NCBI RefSeq assembly: GCF_001685355.1
Contig: NZ_CP016438.1
Location: 682,001-746,000, forward strand
Reading direction: 5' to 3'
DNA: 64,000 bases
Origin: Streptomyces lincolnensis
GTDB lineage: Bacteria; Actinomycetota; Actinomycetes; Streptomycetales; Streptomycetaceae
The notes beneath the pieces are model-generated. The model did not search any database. It was not told the origin of the DNA and saw only the letters and a list, made by a program, of their open reading frames with translations. Below, one piece after another: positions 1 through 7,987 of this stretch. The translations under genes were made by a program, and so were the position numbers. Each line of letters starts with the position of its first letter. The first letter of the stretch is position 1.

Positions 1-1
1 C

Positions 2-688
2 ACGTCCCTGCGGGTGGGTGTCTTCGGCGCCGAGCCGTGGACCGAGGAGATGCGGCGTGAGATCGAGGAGCGGTTCGCGATCGACGCCGTCGACATATAC
101 GGGCTGTCGGAGGTCATCGGCCCGGGGGTGGCGCAGGAGTGCGTGGAGACCAAGGACGGGCTGCACATCTGGGAGGACCACTTCTACCCGGAGGTCGTCG
201 ACCCGTTCACCGGTGAGGTCCTGCCGGACGGCGAGCCCGGCGAACTGGTCTTCACCTCGCTCACCAAGGAGGCCATGCCGATCGTCCGCTACCGGACGCG
301 GGACCTGACGCGGCTGCTGCCGGGGACGGCCCGGGTCTTCCGGCGGATGGAGAAGGTGACCGGCCGCAGCGACGACATGGTGATCCTGCGCGGGGTGAAC
401 CTCTTCCCCACCCAGGTCGAGGAGATCGTCCTGCGCACCCCTGGTGTCGCGCCCCACTTCCAGCTCCGCCTCACCCGCGAGGGCCGCCTCGATTCCCTCA
501 CTGTCCGGGCGGAGGCCCGCCGCGACGCCACCCCCGGGGACCGGGAGACGGCCGCACGGGCGATCGCCACGGCCGTGAAGGACGGCATCGGGGTGTCGGT
601 CGCCGTCGAGATCGTCGATCCCGAGTCGTTGGAGCGGTCCGTGGGCAAGATCCGGCGCATCGTGGACCTGCGGACTGATCGGATCTGA
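2..688 (+). CDS. paaK: Phenylacetate-CoA ligase, C-terminal part (gene enters from outside the window)
   Basis: The reading frame is open from the first bases, so the N-terminus lies upstream of the window. About 228 C-terminal residues are present. The opening stretch with GAEPWTEEMR, the GLSEVIGPGVAQEC block, the TSLTKEAMPIVRYRTRDLT block and the GRSDDMVILRGVNLFPTQ hinge are typical of PaaK-type adenylate-forming ligases, which convert phenylacetate, ATP and CoA to phenylacetyl-CoA in the cytoplasm. The C-terminal lobe runs intact to a TGA at 686-688. It converges on the large regulator at 715-3744 with only 26 bases between them. The substrate is inferred from the family; related aryl-CoA ligases share these motifs. 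Confidence 0.9.
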   Translation, partial: TSLRVGVFGAEPWTEEMRREIEERFAIDAVDIYGLSEVIGPGVAQECVETKDGLHIWEDHFYPEVVDPFTGEVLPDGEPGELVFTSLTKEAMPIVRYRTRDLTRLLPGTARVFRRMEKVTGRSDDMVILRGVNLFPTQVEEIVLRTPGVAPHFQLRLTREGRLDSLTVRAEARRDATPGDRETAARAIATAVKDGIGVSVAVEIVDPESLERSVGKIRRIVDLRTDRI

Positions 689-714
689 CCGCGAACGATC
701 ACTCGCTAACTGCC

Positions 715-3700
715 TTACCGCTGGAGCTGCTTGAGCAGCTTGCGGGTGCTGGGAGAGGGCGTCGCGTCGATCTGGGCGAGTGCCGTCTCGCAGCCCTGGA
801 ACGCCGTGAGGACGCCGTCGTCGTCGCCCAGGGCGTTCGCCGCGCGCATCCGTACGCGCCAGGCCACCTCGCGGAGCGGGTCGATCGCGGTTGCCTGTTC
901 GCACAGGCGGACGGCGTCGCCGTACCGGTGCAGTTGCAGGGCGAGGTCGGCCGCCGATGAGAGCGCGTCGGCGGCTTGCAGGGACAGGGCCCGGCGTCGT
1001 TCCTCCACCCACTGCGAGGTGCGGTCCGGCAGGTAATCGCCCTCGCTGCGGGCGAGCAGCGCCTGGATTGCCGACAGCCTTGCCTGGCCGGTCAGTCGGT
1101 GGGCGTGAGCGAGGTCGGCCTCCATCAGCAGCGACTGGCAGCCCTGTGCCACCTCGTCGGCGAGGGACAGCCTGTTCTGTTCGACGGTGAGGCGCAGCTG
1201 CGGCGGCAGGGCCTGGTTCAGCTGGTGGACGGCCTGCCGCAGGTAGGCGCGGGTGGACCGGTCGTCGCGTGCGAACAGCGCCTCCAGAACCCGGGGGCGA
1301 TCGGCGGCGTGGCCGGGTCTGCTGCTCAGATAGGAGAGCAGTTCCAGGCTCTTGCTGATGCGCAGACGGGTCTCGACGCCGTCGACGATCAATGCGTGGC
1401 GTCCGAACTCCAAGACCTTCACGGTCGGCGTGCGCTCCGTGACCTGGATGTTCGTTCCCTGGGCGGCGAGCGCCCGGCCGACCGCGTGCCACGGGGTGTC
1501 CGCTCCGGCCTCGGCGTCGATACGACGCGATGCGACGGCGGGGAACTCGGCGAGGATCTTGAGCAGTACGTGGTGGGAGCCCTGGCGGGCCGATGTCTCC
1601 AGGGCCAGGTCGGTGGCCCGGTCGGCCGCGTCCTCGTGCCCGGCGCGCCATTCCGCCTCCGCCAGCAGCACCCCGACGATGGGCAGTTCCAGGAAGAGGC
1701 CGCCGGCCTTCAGGAGTGCCGCGGCCTCGCGCAGGCAGTCGAGCGCGTCGGCGTCGGCACCGCTGCGCAGCAGGAGCCAACCCCGCCAGGCCCGTGCTTT
1801 GGTCCTGAGCTGTAGCGCATGCTCGATGAGCGGGTCGTTCTCCAGTTCGTCGAGGAGTTCCATGGACGCCGCAGGGTCGCGGCGGTCGACGATTCTGAGC
1901 TTGACCAGCCCTTCCGTGAATCCGATGTACCAGGCGTGGGCCCCTGTGTCGCGGGCGAGCCTGCGCCCTTCTTCGAGGGCCGCCATCGCCTCGGCGGGGC
2001 GCCCGGCGTCGAGCAGCAGTTCCGGCACGACCGCGTGCAGGCTCATGGAGTTGGAGAGCGAGTCGCGGGTCCGTTCGTACAGTTCCAGGGCCCGGCGGGT
2101 GTGACCCTGCGCGCGGAGCGCCCCGATCTGCCACGGGATGGCCAGCGACGTGCCCCAGTGCGATTGCAGGGAGATGTCGAGGTCGGTCAGGTGGCCGAAC
2201 CAGTACTTCGCGACCAGCACGGCCGCGTCGAACGGCCCACCGGTCAGCTCCGGTGGCGTGTCGGTGCGGTAGGAGGGATAGATGGTCCCCAGTCCGTAGC
2301 GGACGGCGGCGACCTCTCCCCCGGGGTCGGCCAGCCGCAGGATCTCGTCCGCGTCCGCCGGGCGGCCGCACTGCGCGTAGCAGTAGATCATCAGCGCTGC
2401 CGCTCGTTCGGACGCCTCGACGACCTCGTCACGGACACCGGACTTGAGGAGCGCGTCAGCGATGGCCGCTCCCTCTCGGGGGTCGTCCCGGGCCCAGGCG
2501 AGCATGAGCCGTGCCGTGGTCAGTTCGTGGGGCTCGGGTCCGGCTGAGCCGAACGCGTCCAGCCACCGTTCGGCGACGGGGAGGTCGAGCCGCTCGATCA
2601 CCCGCCGGATGACCCGCGCCCCGCAGACGCGCGCCTCGGCGGTCTCTCCGGCCTGGAGGAGGACCTCGGTGGCCTCCTCGTCGTGGCCTTCGCCGGTCAG
2701 CAGCCGACCGTGGGCGAGGCGGATCCGGCGTAGCTCCTCGTCGTCGCGTCGGCCGAGCTGTTCCAGCAGGAACTCCCGCAGCCGCGGGTGGAAGCGCATC
2801 GTGCGCCGGTCCCGGGACCAGACGACGGGCAGCCGGGCCGAGCGCAGCGACTGCATCCGTCTCGCTGGCGCGTCGAGGCCGAGCGCCCGCGCCCGCTCGG
2901 CCGTCACCTCGTCCAGGACCGCGGCCGTGACGAGGAAGTCCCGGTCCGCGTCGGGGAGTTCGGCGAGGATCCGGGAGGAGATGTAGCCGTGCAGGGGGTC
3001 GGCCTCGCCGCCGACGACCGCGGTGTGCTCCTCGGAGCGCCAGGCTTCGAACAGCACTCCGGTGACCCAGCCGCCCGTCGCCGACACCGCCTGGGCCGGG
3101 TCGATCGTGGCGCTGTCATTGAGCCGCAGGGCGTCGGCCGCCTCCTCGACGGTGAAGGCGAGGTCCTCCTCGCGGAGAGAGGCCACCGCGGTGGGGTCGA
3201 GTTGCCGGTGCACCGTCGGCGGGATGTCCCGCCGGCTGAGCAGGACTGTGCGGACCGTTCGTGGCAGGTAGTGCAGGAAGGAGCCGAGTGCCTCCCAGCC
3301 CTCTCCCGACACCCCCAGGCGTTCCAGGTTGTCCAGTACCAGCACCAGTGTGTGTCCCCGCAGGGACTCGGCAAGGAGCCCGGCGGACTCCGTGTGCTGG
3401 ATGCCGGCGCGCAGCGCACGGGTCGCCACCTGGTGTGCGGCGGGCGCGTGCCGTGCCAGTGCGTCTTCGAGGTAGGCGAGCAGACGTCCCGGCTGGGCGT
3501 CGGTGGCGTCGACCGACAGCCACGCCACGGGGTGGGGCAGGTGGTCGGTCGCCTGGCTGATGGCGGTGGTCTTGCCGGCGCCCGCGGTCGCCAGTACGAG
3601 CACCACCTGACGTCGCTCGATCAGTGCACCAAGAGCGGTCGCGATCCTGGGCCGTGGCACCAGGCGCTCGGGTACGTCCGGAACGGAGATCTTGTGCTGG

Positions 3701-3744
3701 ATCAGACCTACGGTGGGCGGCACCGTCTGTCGGGGGTCGTCCAT
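715..3744 (-). CDS. Large transcriptional regulator: MalT-like NTPase followed by winged-helix/BTAD domain
   Basis: About 1009 residues. Near the N-terminus there is a Walker A motif (TAGAGKTT) and further on a Walker B-like VLVLDNLERLG, as in the STAND NTPase part of MalT/LuxR-family activators. A long helical, TPR-like middle follows. The last 260 residues look like an OmpR-type winged helix (VKVLEFGRHALIVDGVETRL) and then a bacterial transcriptional activation domain (BTAD). The DNA-binding part is therefore C-terminal, the reverse of the SARP order. ATG at 3744 is preferred over the in-frame GTG at 3750 because AAGG sits five bases before it. It faces the phenylacetate-CoA ligase gene tail to tail, which suggests but does not prove a role in aromatic-acid control. 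Confidence 0.8.
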   Translation of the reverse strand: MDDPRQTVPPTVGLIQHKISVPDVPERLVPRPRIATALGALIERRQVVLVLATAGAGKTTAISQATDHLPHPVAWLSVDATDAQPGRLLAYLEDALARHAPAAHQVATRALRAGIQHTESAGLLAESLRGHTLVLVLDNLERLGVSGEGWEALGSFLHYLPRTVRTVLLSRRDIPPTVHRQLDPTAVASLREEDLAFTVEEAADALRLNDSATIDPAQAVSATGGWVTGVLFEAWRSEEHTAVVGGEADPLHGYISSRILAELPDADRDFLVTAAVLDEVTAERARALGLDAPARRMQSLRSARLPVVWSRDRRTMRFHPRLREFLLEQLGRRDDEELRRIRLAHGRLLTGEGHDEEATEVLLQAGETAEARVCGARVIRRVIERLDLPVAERWLDAFGSAGPEPHELTTARLMLAWARDDPREGAAIADALLKSGVRDEVVEASERAAALMIYCYAQCGRPADADEILRLADPGGEVAAVRYGLGTIYPSYRTDTPPELTGGPFDAAVLVAKYWFGHLTDLDISLQSHWGTSLAIPWQIGALRAQGHTRRALELYERTRDSLSNSMSLHAVVPELLLDAGRPAEAMAALEEGRRLARDTGAHAWYIGFTEGLVKLRIVDRRDPAASMELLDELENDPLIEHALQLRTKARAWRGWLLLRSGADADALDCLREAAALLKAGGLFLELPIVGVLLAEAEWRAGHEDAADRATDLALETSARQGSHHVLLKILAEFPAVASRRIDAEAGADTPWHAVGRALAAQGTNIQVTERTPTVKVLEFGRHALIVDGVETRLRISKSLELLSYLSSRPGHAADRPRVLEALFARDDRSTRAYLRQAVHQLNQALPPQLRLTVEQNRLSLADEVAQGCQSLLMEADLAHAHRLTGQARLSAIQALLARSEGDYLPDRTSQWVEERRRALSLQAADALSSAADLALQLHRYGDAVRLCEQATAIDPLREVAWRVRMRAANALGDDDGVLTAFQGCETALAQIDATPSPSTRKLLKQLQR

Positions 3745-3913
3745 GGTCACCTTAACCGGGGGGCTTGCCAGAGGATCCGCGAGTCGATACGGCAGCGGTG
3801 GCCCGGATTCGGCGCTTTCCGAGTGTCGGGACGCCCGCCCCCGGGCCTTCAGCGTCGTCGGCGGAGGCCGGCAGATCGGCAGCGCCGGTCACTGGACATG
3901 ATACCGATGCCGG

Positions 3914-4504
3914 TCACAGGCCCACCTTCCCCGTCGCCCAGTAAGGCTGCGTGTAGATGATGGACCGGTGCAGGTCATACCGGGTACGGACCACATTCCG
4001 CGCGCGCTGGATGGTCTGTCCATGCCCCGCGAGATAGGCGTGCGTGACCTTCTCGGGTGGGGCAGCGTCCAGCCAGGACAACAGCGCCTCCCCCGGCTGC
4101 GGGCTCTGCGCGACCACCTGCACACCGGGCAGCAGGTCCCGCACCACAGGCACGTCCCGCGCGGGCACCTCGACCACACCGCACACCCGGTCGCCGACCG
4201 CGAGACCGTCCAGCCACGCATCGCCGGGTGACGGCGGGCCCGCGACAACGGCGCTGTGCCGGTAGAACAGGATGGACATGTCTCCCGTGACCGTGTCGAC
4301 CGCGTCCGGCGTGTAGCGCCGGAAGGCGGTCGGCGAGACCAGGAACGTGGTCACCTGGCACGGCGCCCATTCCCGTCCCTTCAGGCCCTCGCCGGCGAAG
4401 TGGACACGCCGGAACGACGGCGACAGATCCTCTGTCCCGGCCACCGTGCACGGCATTCCCCGGACCTCGATCATCCGGGCGAAGGGCGCGGGCAGGCTGG
4501 GCAT
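3914..4504 (-). CDS. Siderophore-interacting (SIP) type FAD-binding protein
   Basis: 196 residues. The SPSFRRVHFAGEGL segment, an RRYTPDAVD motif (the R-x-Y-T flavin-binding signature of SIP/ViuB ferredoxin-reductase-like proteins) and the C-terminal PYWATGKVG block match the siderophore-interacting protein family, members of which reduce ferric siderophores or pass electrons to partners. It is shorter than the usual 240-280 residues. A longer frame exists upstream, but the ATG at 4504 has AAGGAG at the right distance and starts at the family's N-terminus. It lies 55 bases downstream of the LLM oxidoreductase on the same strand, so the two are probably co-transcribed; a flavin-reductase partnership is inference. 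Confidence 0.7.
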   Translation of the reverse strand: MPSLPAPFARMIEVRGMPCTVAGTEDLSPSFRRVHFAGEGLKGREWAPCQVTTFLVSPTAFRRYTPDAVDTVTGDMSILFYRHSAVVAGPPSPGDAWLDGLAVGDRVCGVVEVPARDVPVVRDLLPGVQVVAQSPQPGEALLSWLDAAPPEKVTHAYLAGHGQTIQRARNVVRTRYDLHRSIIYTQPYWATGKVGL

Positions 4505-4559
4505 CGACGACTCCTTGGTAGTGGTGTGTGCGCCGTGGAGCGGCGTCACGCACGATCGG

Positions 4560-5729
4560 TCAGCGAAAGGCCGGCATGATCTGCTCGGCGTAGGTCTTGA
4601 GTTGCTCGCGTTGAATGTCCGGTGCGTCGACACCGGGCAGTGCCTGGGCCCAGTACTCCCAGACGAACCAGTCCAACTCGCCGCCGCCGTAGACCGTTTG
4701 CACGTCCTTCATCTGGTCCCGGACCTGGTCCGCGGTGCCGCAGAGGAGCCGGCCGGCCGCGTGCATGCTGCGGGTCAGCGCTCGCGCGTCGTCCGGGCAC
4801 AGCGGACGGTGGGCGCCCTCGGCGGTGGCGCGGAGGCCTGCGGTGCAGCCGACGGTCTGGAGGAAGTCCTGGTACCAGTGGCCCGAGGTCTGGACGGCGA
4901 GGTCGAACGCCTCGTCGAATGTGTCGCCGAGGAAGAGCTTCGTGACGATGCCCGTGCCTTCGCCGAGCCGCAGGTCGCGCCCGTTCGCGCGTGCCGTGTC
5001 GCGGTACAACTCGGCGATCGAGCGCACCTTCTCCCGGCTGCCCGCTGTGAGCAGCAGTGTTCGTCCGCTGCGGGCGGCGTCGATCACGGTCTGCGGTGAG
5101 GCGCCGGCGGGGATGAAGATCGTCGGCCTGTGGACGGGCTTGGGCACCACCCCGACCGGGCACGCTGTGCCGTCCTCGTCGACCGGGTGAGGCACCTGGT
5201 AGTGCTTGCCTTTGTGCTGGAAGGAGTCCTCGGCCCAGGCCCGTTCCACGATCGACAGGCACTCGTCGAAGATCTCCCGGTTACGGGTGTCGGAGCCCGG
5301 GTGGCCGGATACGACGGCCTCGTCCTGGGTGAGGGTCTGCATCCCGGGGGTCTGGTAGCCGTACGCGAACGAGACTCCGAGCCGGCCGGGGAACATGTGG
5401 GTGAACATCGCGAGATCCTCGGCGACCCGCAGTGAGTTGTGGGCGGAGAGCACGATGGGCATCGGGGCGAACATGATCTGCCTGGTCTGCGCCGCGAGTT
5501 TCGCGTACAGCAGCAGGCTGTTGGGCAGGTTCTCGCCGCCCTCGGTCGGGAAATGGTGCTCCGCGCTGCCGAAGCCGTCCATGCCGAACGCGTCGGCCCA
5601 GCGGGCGATGTCCTCGTAGTTGCGCAGCATGGACTGAAAGGCATGGATGTCCCGGCCGATCGGGCGCCCCGAGCGGCGTTCTGAGGGCGTCGCGGGTATG
5701 ACGCTGCTGCACCAGACCAGTGTTTTCAC
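4560..5729 (-). CDS. LLM class flavin-dependent oxidoreductase
   Basis: 389 residues with the luciferase-like TIM-barrel hallmarks: an N-terminal strand with KTLVWCSSVIPATP, the AEHHFPTEGGENLPNSLLLYAKLAAQT segment split over the second strand and helix, and FPGRLGVSFAYGYQTPGMQ. Such enzymes use reduced FMN or F420 to oxygenate or reduce small molecules in the cytoplasm. The substrate is not identifiable from sequence. It sits between an HxlR regulator (36 bases upstream) and the SIP-type flavoprotein (55 bases downstream), all reading left, which suggests a short redox operon. Confidence 0.85.
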   Translation of the reverse strand: MKTLVWCSSVIPATPSERRSGRPIGRDIHAFQSMLRNYEDIARWADAFGMDGFGSAEHHFPTEGGENLPNSLLLYAKLAAQTRQIMFAPMPIVLSAHNSLRVAEDLAMFTHMFPGRLGVSFAYGYQTPGMQTLTQDEAVVSGHPGSDTRNREIFDECLSIVERAWAEDSFQHKGKHYQVPHPVDEDGTACPVGVVPKPVHRPTIFIPAGASPQTVIDAARSGRTLLLTAGSREKVRSIAELYRDTARANGRDLRLGEGTGIVTKLFLGDTFDEAFDLAVQTSGHWYQDFLQTVGCTAGLRATAEGAHRPLCPDDARALTRSMHAAGRLLCGTADQVRDQMKDVQTVYGGGELDWFVWEYWAQALPGVDAPDIQREQLKTYAEQIMPAFR

Positions 5730-5765
5730 GTGTCTCCTTGTGGGGTGGGTGTGCCGGCCGACCCG

Positions 5766-6221
5766 TCACGAGGGAGGTAACAAAGCCACCACGTCTGCCG
5801 CGCCGCCGTCATGCGGGAGGGGCGCTTGGCCGACAAGGGGCTCGCCCGATGCCGGCGAGCCCCGCGCCGGGAGATGGTCCTGTGCCCACACGGTCAGGGC
5901 GGCCAGGGGGATGAGGAAGGCGTTGCCGTGCGCGGTGAGGGTGTACTCGCCGTGGGGAGGCGGCCCGGGGCGGGTGATCCAGGTGATGAGGCCGACGGTT
6001 GTCAGGTCCTGGAGACGGTCGGCGAGGGTGTCGTCGCTGATGCCGGGGACTCGCTCGCGCACGTGGGCGAAGTCGGCCGGGCCCCAGGCCAGCGCCGCGA
6101 TGATCGGGCCGTTCCATGGTCCGCCGAGGAGCTCGAAGGCCCGGGTGAGGGCCGGGTTGGACCGGGCCGGCTGTGGAGGCTGCGACCGGTGGGCCGGCTG
6201 AGAGTGCTTTTGGGTGGTCAT
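5766..6221 (-). CDS. HxlR-family winged-helix transcriptional regulator
   Basis: 151 residues. The central LGGPWNGPIIAALAWGPADFAHV, the RVPGISDDTLADRLQDL recognition helix and GLITWITRPGPPPHGEYTLT match the MarR-like HxlR family of small homodimeric regulators that often sense electrophiles or redox stress. N-terminal (rich in Q, P, S) and C-terminal (ending GGAADVVALLPPS) extensions are low in complexity. It starts 36 bases upstream of the LLM oxidoreductase and probably controls it and the SIP-type gene. Its promoter region holds the hairpin at 6241-6272 and the 15-bp repeats at 6291-6365. Confidence 0.85.
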   Translation of the reverse strand: MTTQKHSQPAHRSQPPQPARSNPALTRAFELLGGPWNGPIIAALAWGPADFAHVRERVPGISDDTLADRLQDLTTVGLITWITRPGPPPHGEYTLTAHGNAFLIPLAALTVWAQDHLPARGSPASGEPLVGQAPLPHDGGAADVVALLPPS

Positions 6222-6240
6222 CGTGTGTCCGCTCCGGTAC

Positions 6241-6272
6241 GGCGCGAGGCGTCGCGGTGGGCGCCTCGCGCC
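6241..6272. terminator. Perfect 10-bp inverted repeat between MFS exporter and HxlR gene
   Basis: GGCGCGAGGC at 6241-6250 and GCCTCGCGCC at 6263-6272 pair perfectly around a 12-base loop. The hairpin lies 130 bases after the exporter stop and 20 bases before the HxlR start on the minus strand. It may end the exporter transcript or act as an operator for the HxlR regulator. There is no T-run. Confidence 0.5.
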
Positions 6273-6290
6273 GTATGTCGTCGTGGCCGT

Positions 6291-6365
6291 GTCAGGTGTG
6301 GGCGTGTCAGGTGTGGTCGTGTCAGGTGTGGGCGTGTCAGGTGTGGGCGTGTCAGGTGTGGGCGC
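6291..6365. repeat. Five tandem copies of a 15-bp repeat
   Basis: The unit GTCAGGTGTGGGCGT occurs five times head to tail at 6291-6365. Copy 2 carries a G to T change and the last copy ends in C. The array lies in the 180-base gap between the exporter stop (6402) and the HxlR start (6221). It codes for nothing recognisable. Repeat number could vary between strains and could affect HxlR expression. Confidence 0.9.
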
Positions 6366-6401
6366 CGGCCCTGTCCTTGCCGGGTCGGGCCCTTGGTGAG
6401 G

Positions 6402-7934
6402 TCAGCCCATGTGGAGGGGCGCGGCGCTCTCGGCGTGGTGCTGCCTGCCCGCGTTGACGGCCAGGAGCATGACCGCCAGGCCGCCCAGGAACATGGCGCC
6501 CGAGGCGACGAAGGCCATGGTGTAGCCGTGGGTCAGGGCCTCGCCCGCCTTCGCGACCAGGGGAAAGTCCTTGGTGGCCAGGCCGCGGAAGTAGGCGGAG
6601 GCCGCCTCGGGGAGCTGGTCGTTCGCGGCTGATGTGGAGATCGTCGACAGGACCGCCAGGCCGAGTGCGCCGCCGGTCTGCTGGGCGGTGTTCAGCAGCG
6701 CCGAGGCCATCCCGGTGTCCTGGTGGCCGACGCCGCTGACCGCGCCCAGGGTCATCGGCACGAAGCTCATGCCCAGGCCCAGTGCGGTGACGAACATCGC
6801 CGGCATCAGATGCCCGGCGTAGGAGGAGTCGGCCTCCAGGGTGGCGAACCAGAACATGCCGCCCGCGGCGACCAGCAGGCCCGGCCCGGCGATCAGCCGG
6901 GGCGCCAGGTGGGTGATCAGCTTGGAGCTGATGCCCGCGGCGGCCGCCATGCCGACACTGAAGGGCAGGAACGCGAAACCGGTCCGGACCGCGCTGTAGC
7001 CAAGGATCAGCTGCATGTAGAGCGTCAGGAAGTAGAACATGGCGAACATGCCGGAGCCGACGAACAGCATCGTGGCGTAACTGCCGGAGCGGTTGCGGTC
7101 CTTGAACAGCCGCAGCGGCATCATCGGATCCGCCGTACGCGCCTGGATGAGCAGGAACGCCGCCAGCAGGACCACGGCCGCGGTGAAGGAGGCCAGGGTC
7201 AGGGCGCCGGTCCAGCCGTGCTCGCCGCCGCGCGTGATGCCGTAGACCAGGGCGATGAGTCCGCCGGTGCCGGTGATCGCGCCGGGCACGTCCAGGCGGC
7301 CGGGGTGGCGTTCGGCCTCGACCAGGGTGCGGGTGCCGGCGAGGACGGCCAGGCCGATGGGGATGTTGATGAAGAACACCCAGCGCCAGTCGAGGACGTC
7401 GGTCAGTACCCCGCCCAGCAGCAGGCCGACCGTGGCGCCGACGCCGCCCATCGCCGCGTACACGCCCATGGCCGTGTTGCGTGACTTGCCCGGCGGGAAG
7501 GTGGTGGTGATCAGGGCCAGCGCGTTGGGCGCGGCGAGCGCGGCGCCGATGCCCTGGAGGATGCGGGCGCCGATCAACAGGCCCTCGTTCGGGGCGAGTC
7601 CGCCCAGCAGCGAGGCGAGCGTGAAGACAGCGATACCGGCCTGGAAGATACGCCGCCGGCCGAACAGGTCACCGGCCTTGCCGCCGAGCAGCATCAGCCC
7701 GCCGAAGGCCAGCGCATAGGAGTTGACGATCCACGCCAGGTTCCCGTCCGTGACACCCAGGTCGGTCTGGATGGCGGGCAGGGCGATGTTGGTGATCGTG
7801 GCGTCCAGGATCACCATCAGCTGGGCCGCGGCGATCACGAAGAGCGCCAGACCGAGATGCCGGCCGCCCGGGGAAGCCCCGGACGTGTCGGTACCCGACC
7901 GCCCAGGGGTCGTGGTGGTGTTGTGGGGAGACAA
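6402..7934 (-). CDS. MFS drug exporter, DHA2 (14-TM, EmrB/QacA) type
   Basis: 510 residues. The N-terminal QLMVILDATITNIALPAIQ is the classical motif of DHA2 proton-drug antiporters, followed by GKAGDLFGRRR (motif A), a DWRWVFFINIPIG block and about 14 hydrophobic spans, ending with a short polar tail. The upstream frame has no good start for a membrane protein; TTG at 7934 has GGAG seven bases before it and gives the expected N-terminus. It follows the FAD monooxygenase by 53 bases on the same strand. A modifying enzyme next to an exporter is a common resistance or self-protection pair, but the substrate is not known. Confidence 0.88.
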   Translation of the reverse strand: MSPHNTTTTPGRSGTDTSGASPGGRHLGLALFVIAAAQLMVILDATITNIALPAIQTDLGVTDGNLAWIVNSYALAFGGLMLLGGKAGDLFGRRRIFQAGIAVFTLASLLGGLAPNEGLLIGARILQGIGAALAAPNALALITTTFPPGKSRNTAMGVYAAMGGVGATVGLLLGGVLTDVLDWRWVFFINIPIGLAVLAGTRTLVEAERHPGRLDVPGAITGTGGLIALVYGITRGGEHGWTGALTLASFTAAVVLLAAFLLIQARTADPMMPLRLFKDRNRSGSYATMLFVGSGMFAMFYFLTLYMQLILGYSAVRTGFAFLPFSVGMAAAAGISSKLITHLAPRLIAGPGLLVAAGGMFWFATLEADSSYAGHLMPAMFVTALGLGMSFVPMTLGAVSGVGHQDTGMASALLNTAQQTGGALGLAVLSTISTSAANDQLPEAASAYFRGLATKDFPLVAKAGEALTHGYTMAFVASGAMFLGGLAVMLLAVNAGRQHHAESAAPLHMG

Positions 7935-7987
7935 GGAGGAACTCCAAAAGATGGGATGGGGTACGGAAAGGCGTCGAGCCGGTCGCG

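Noticed and set aside
6291..6365. CRISPR-like array
   Set aside because: The 15-bp units are directly adjacent with no spacers, so this is a simple tandem repeat.
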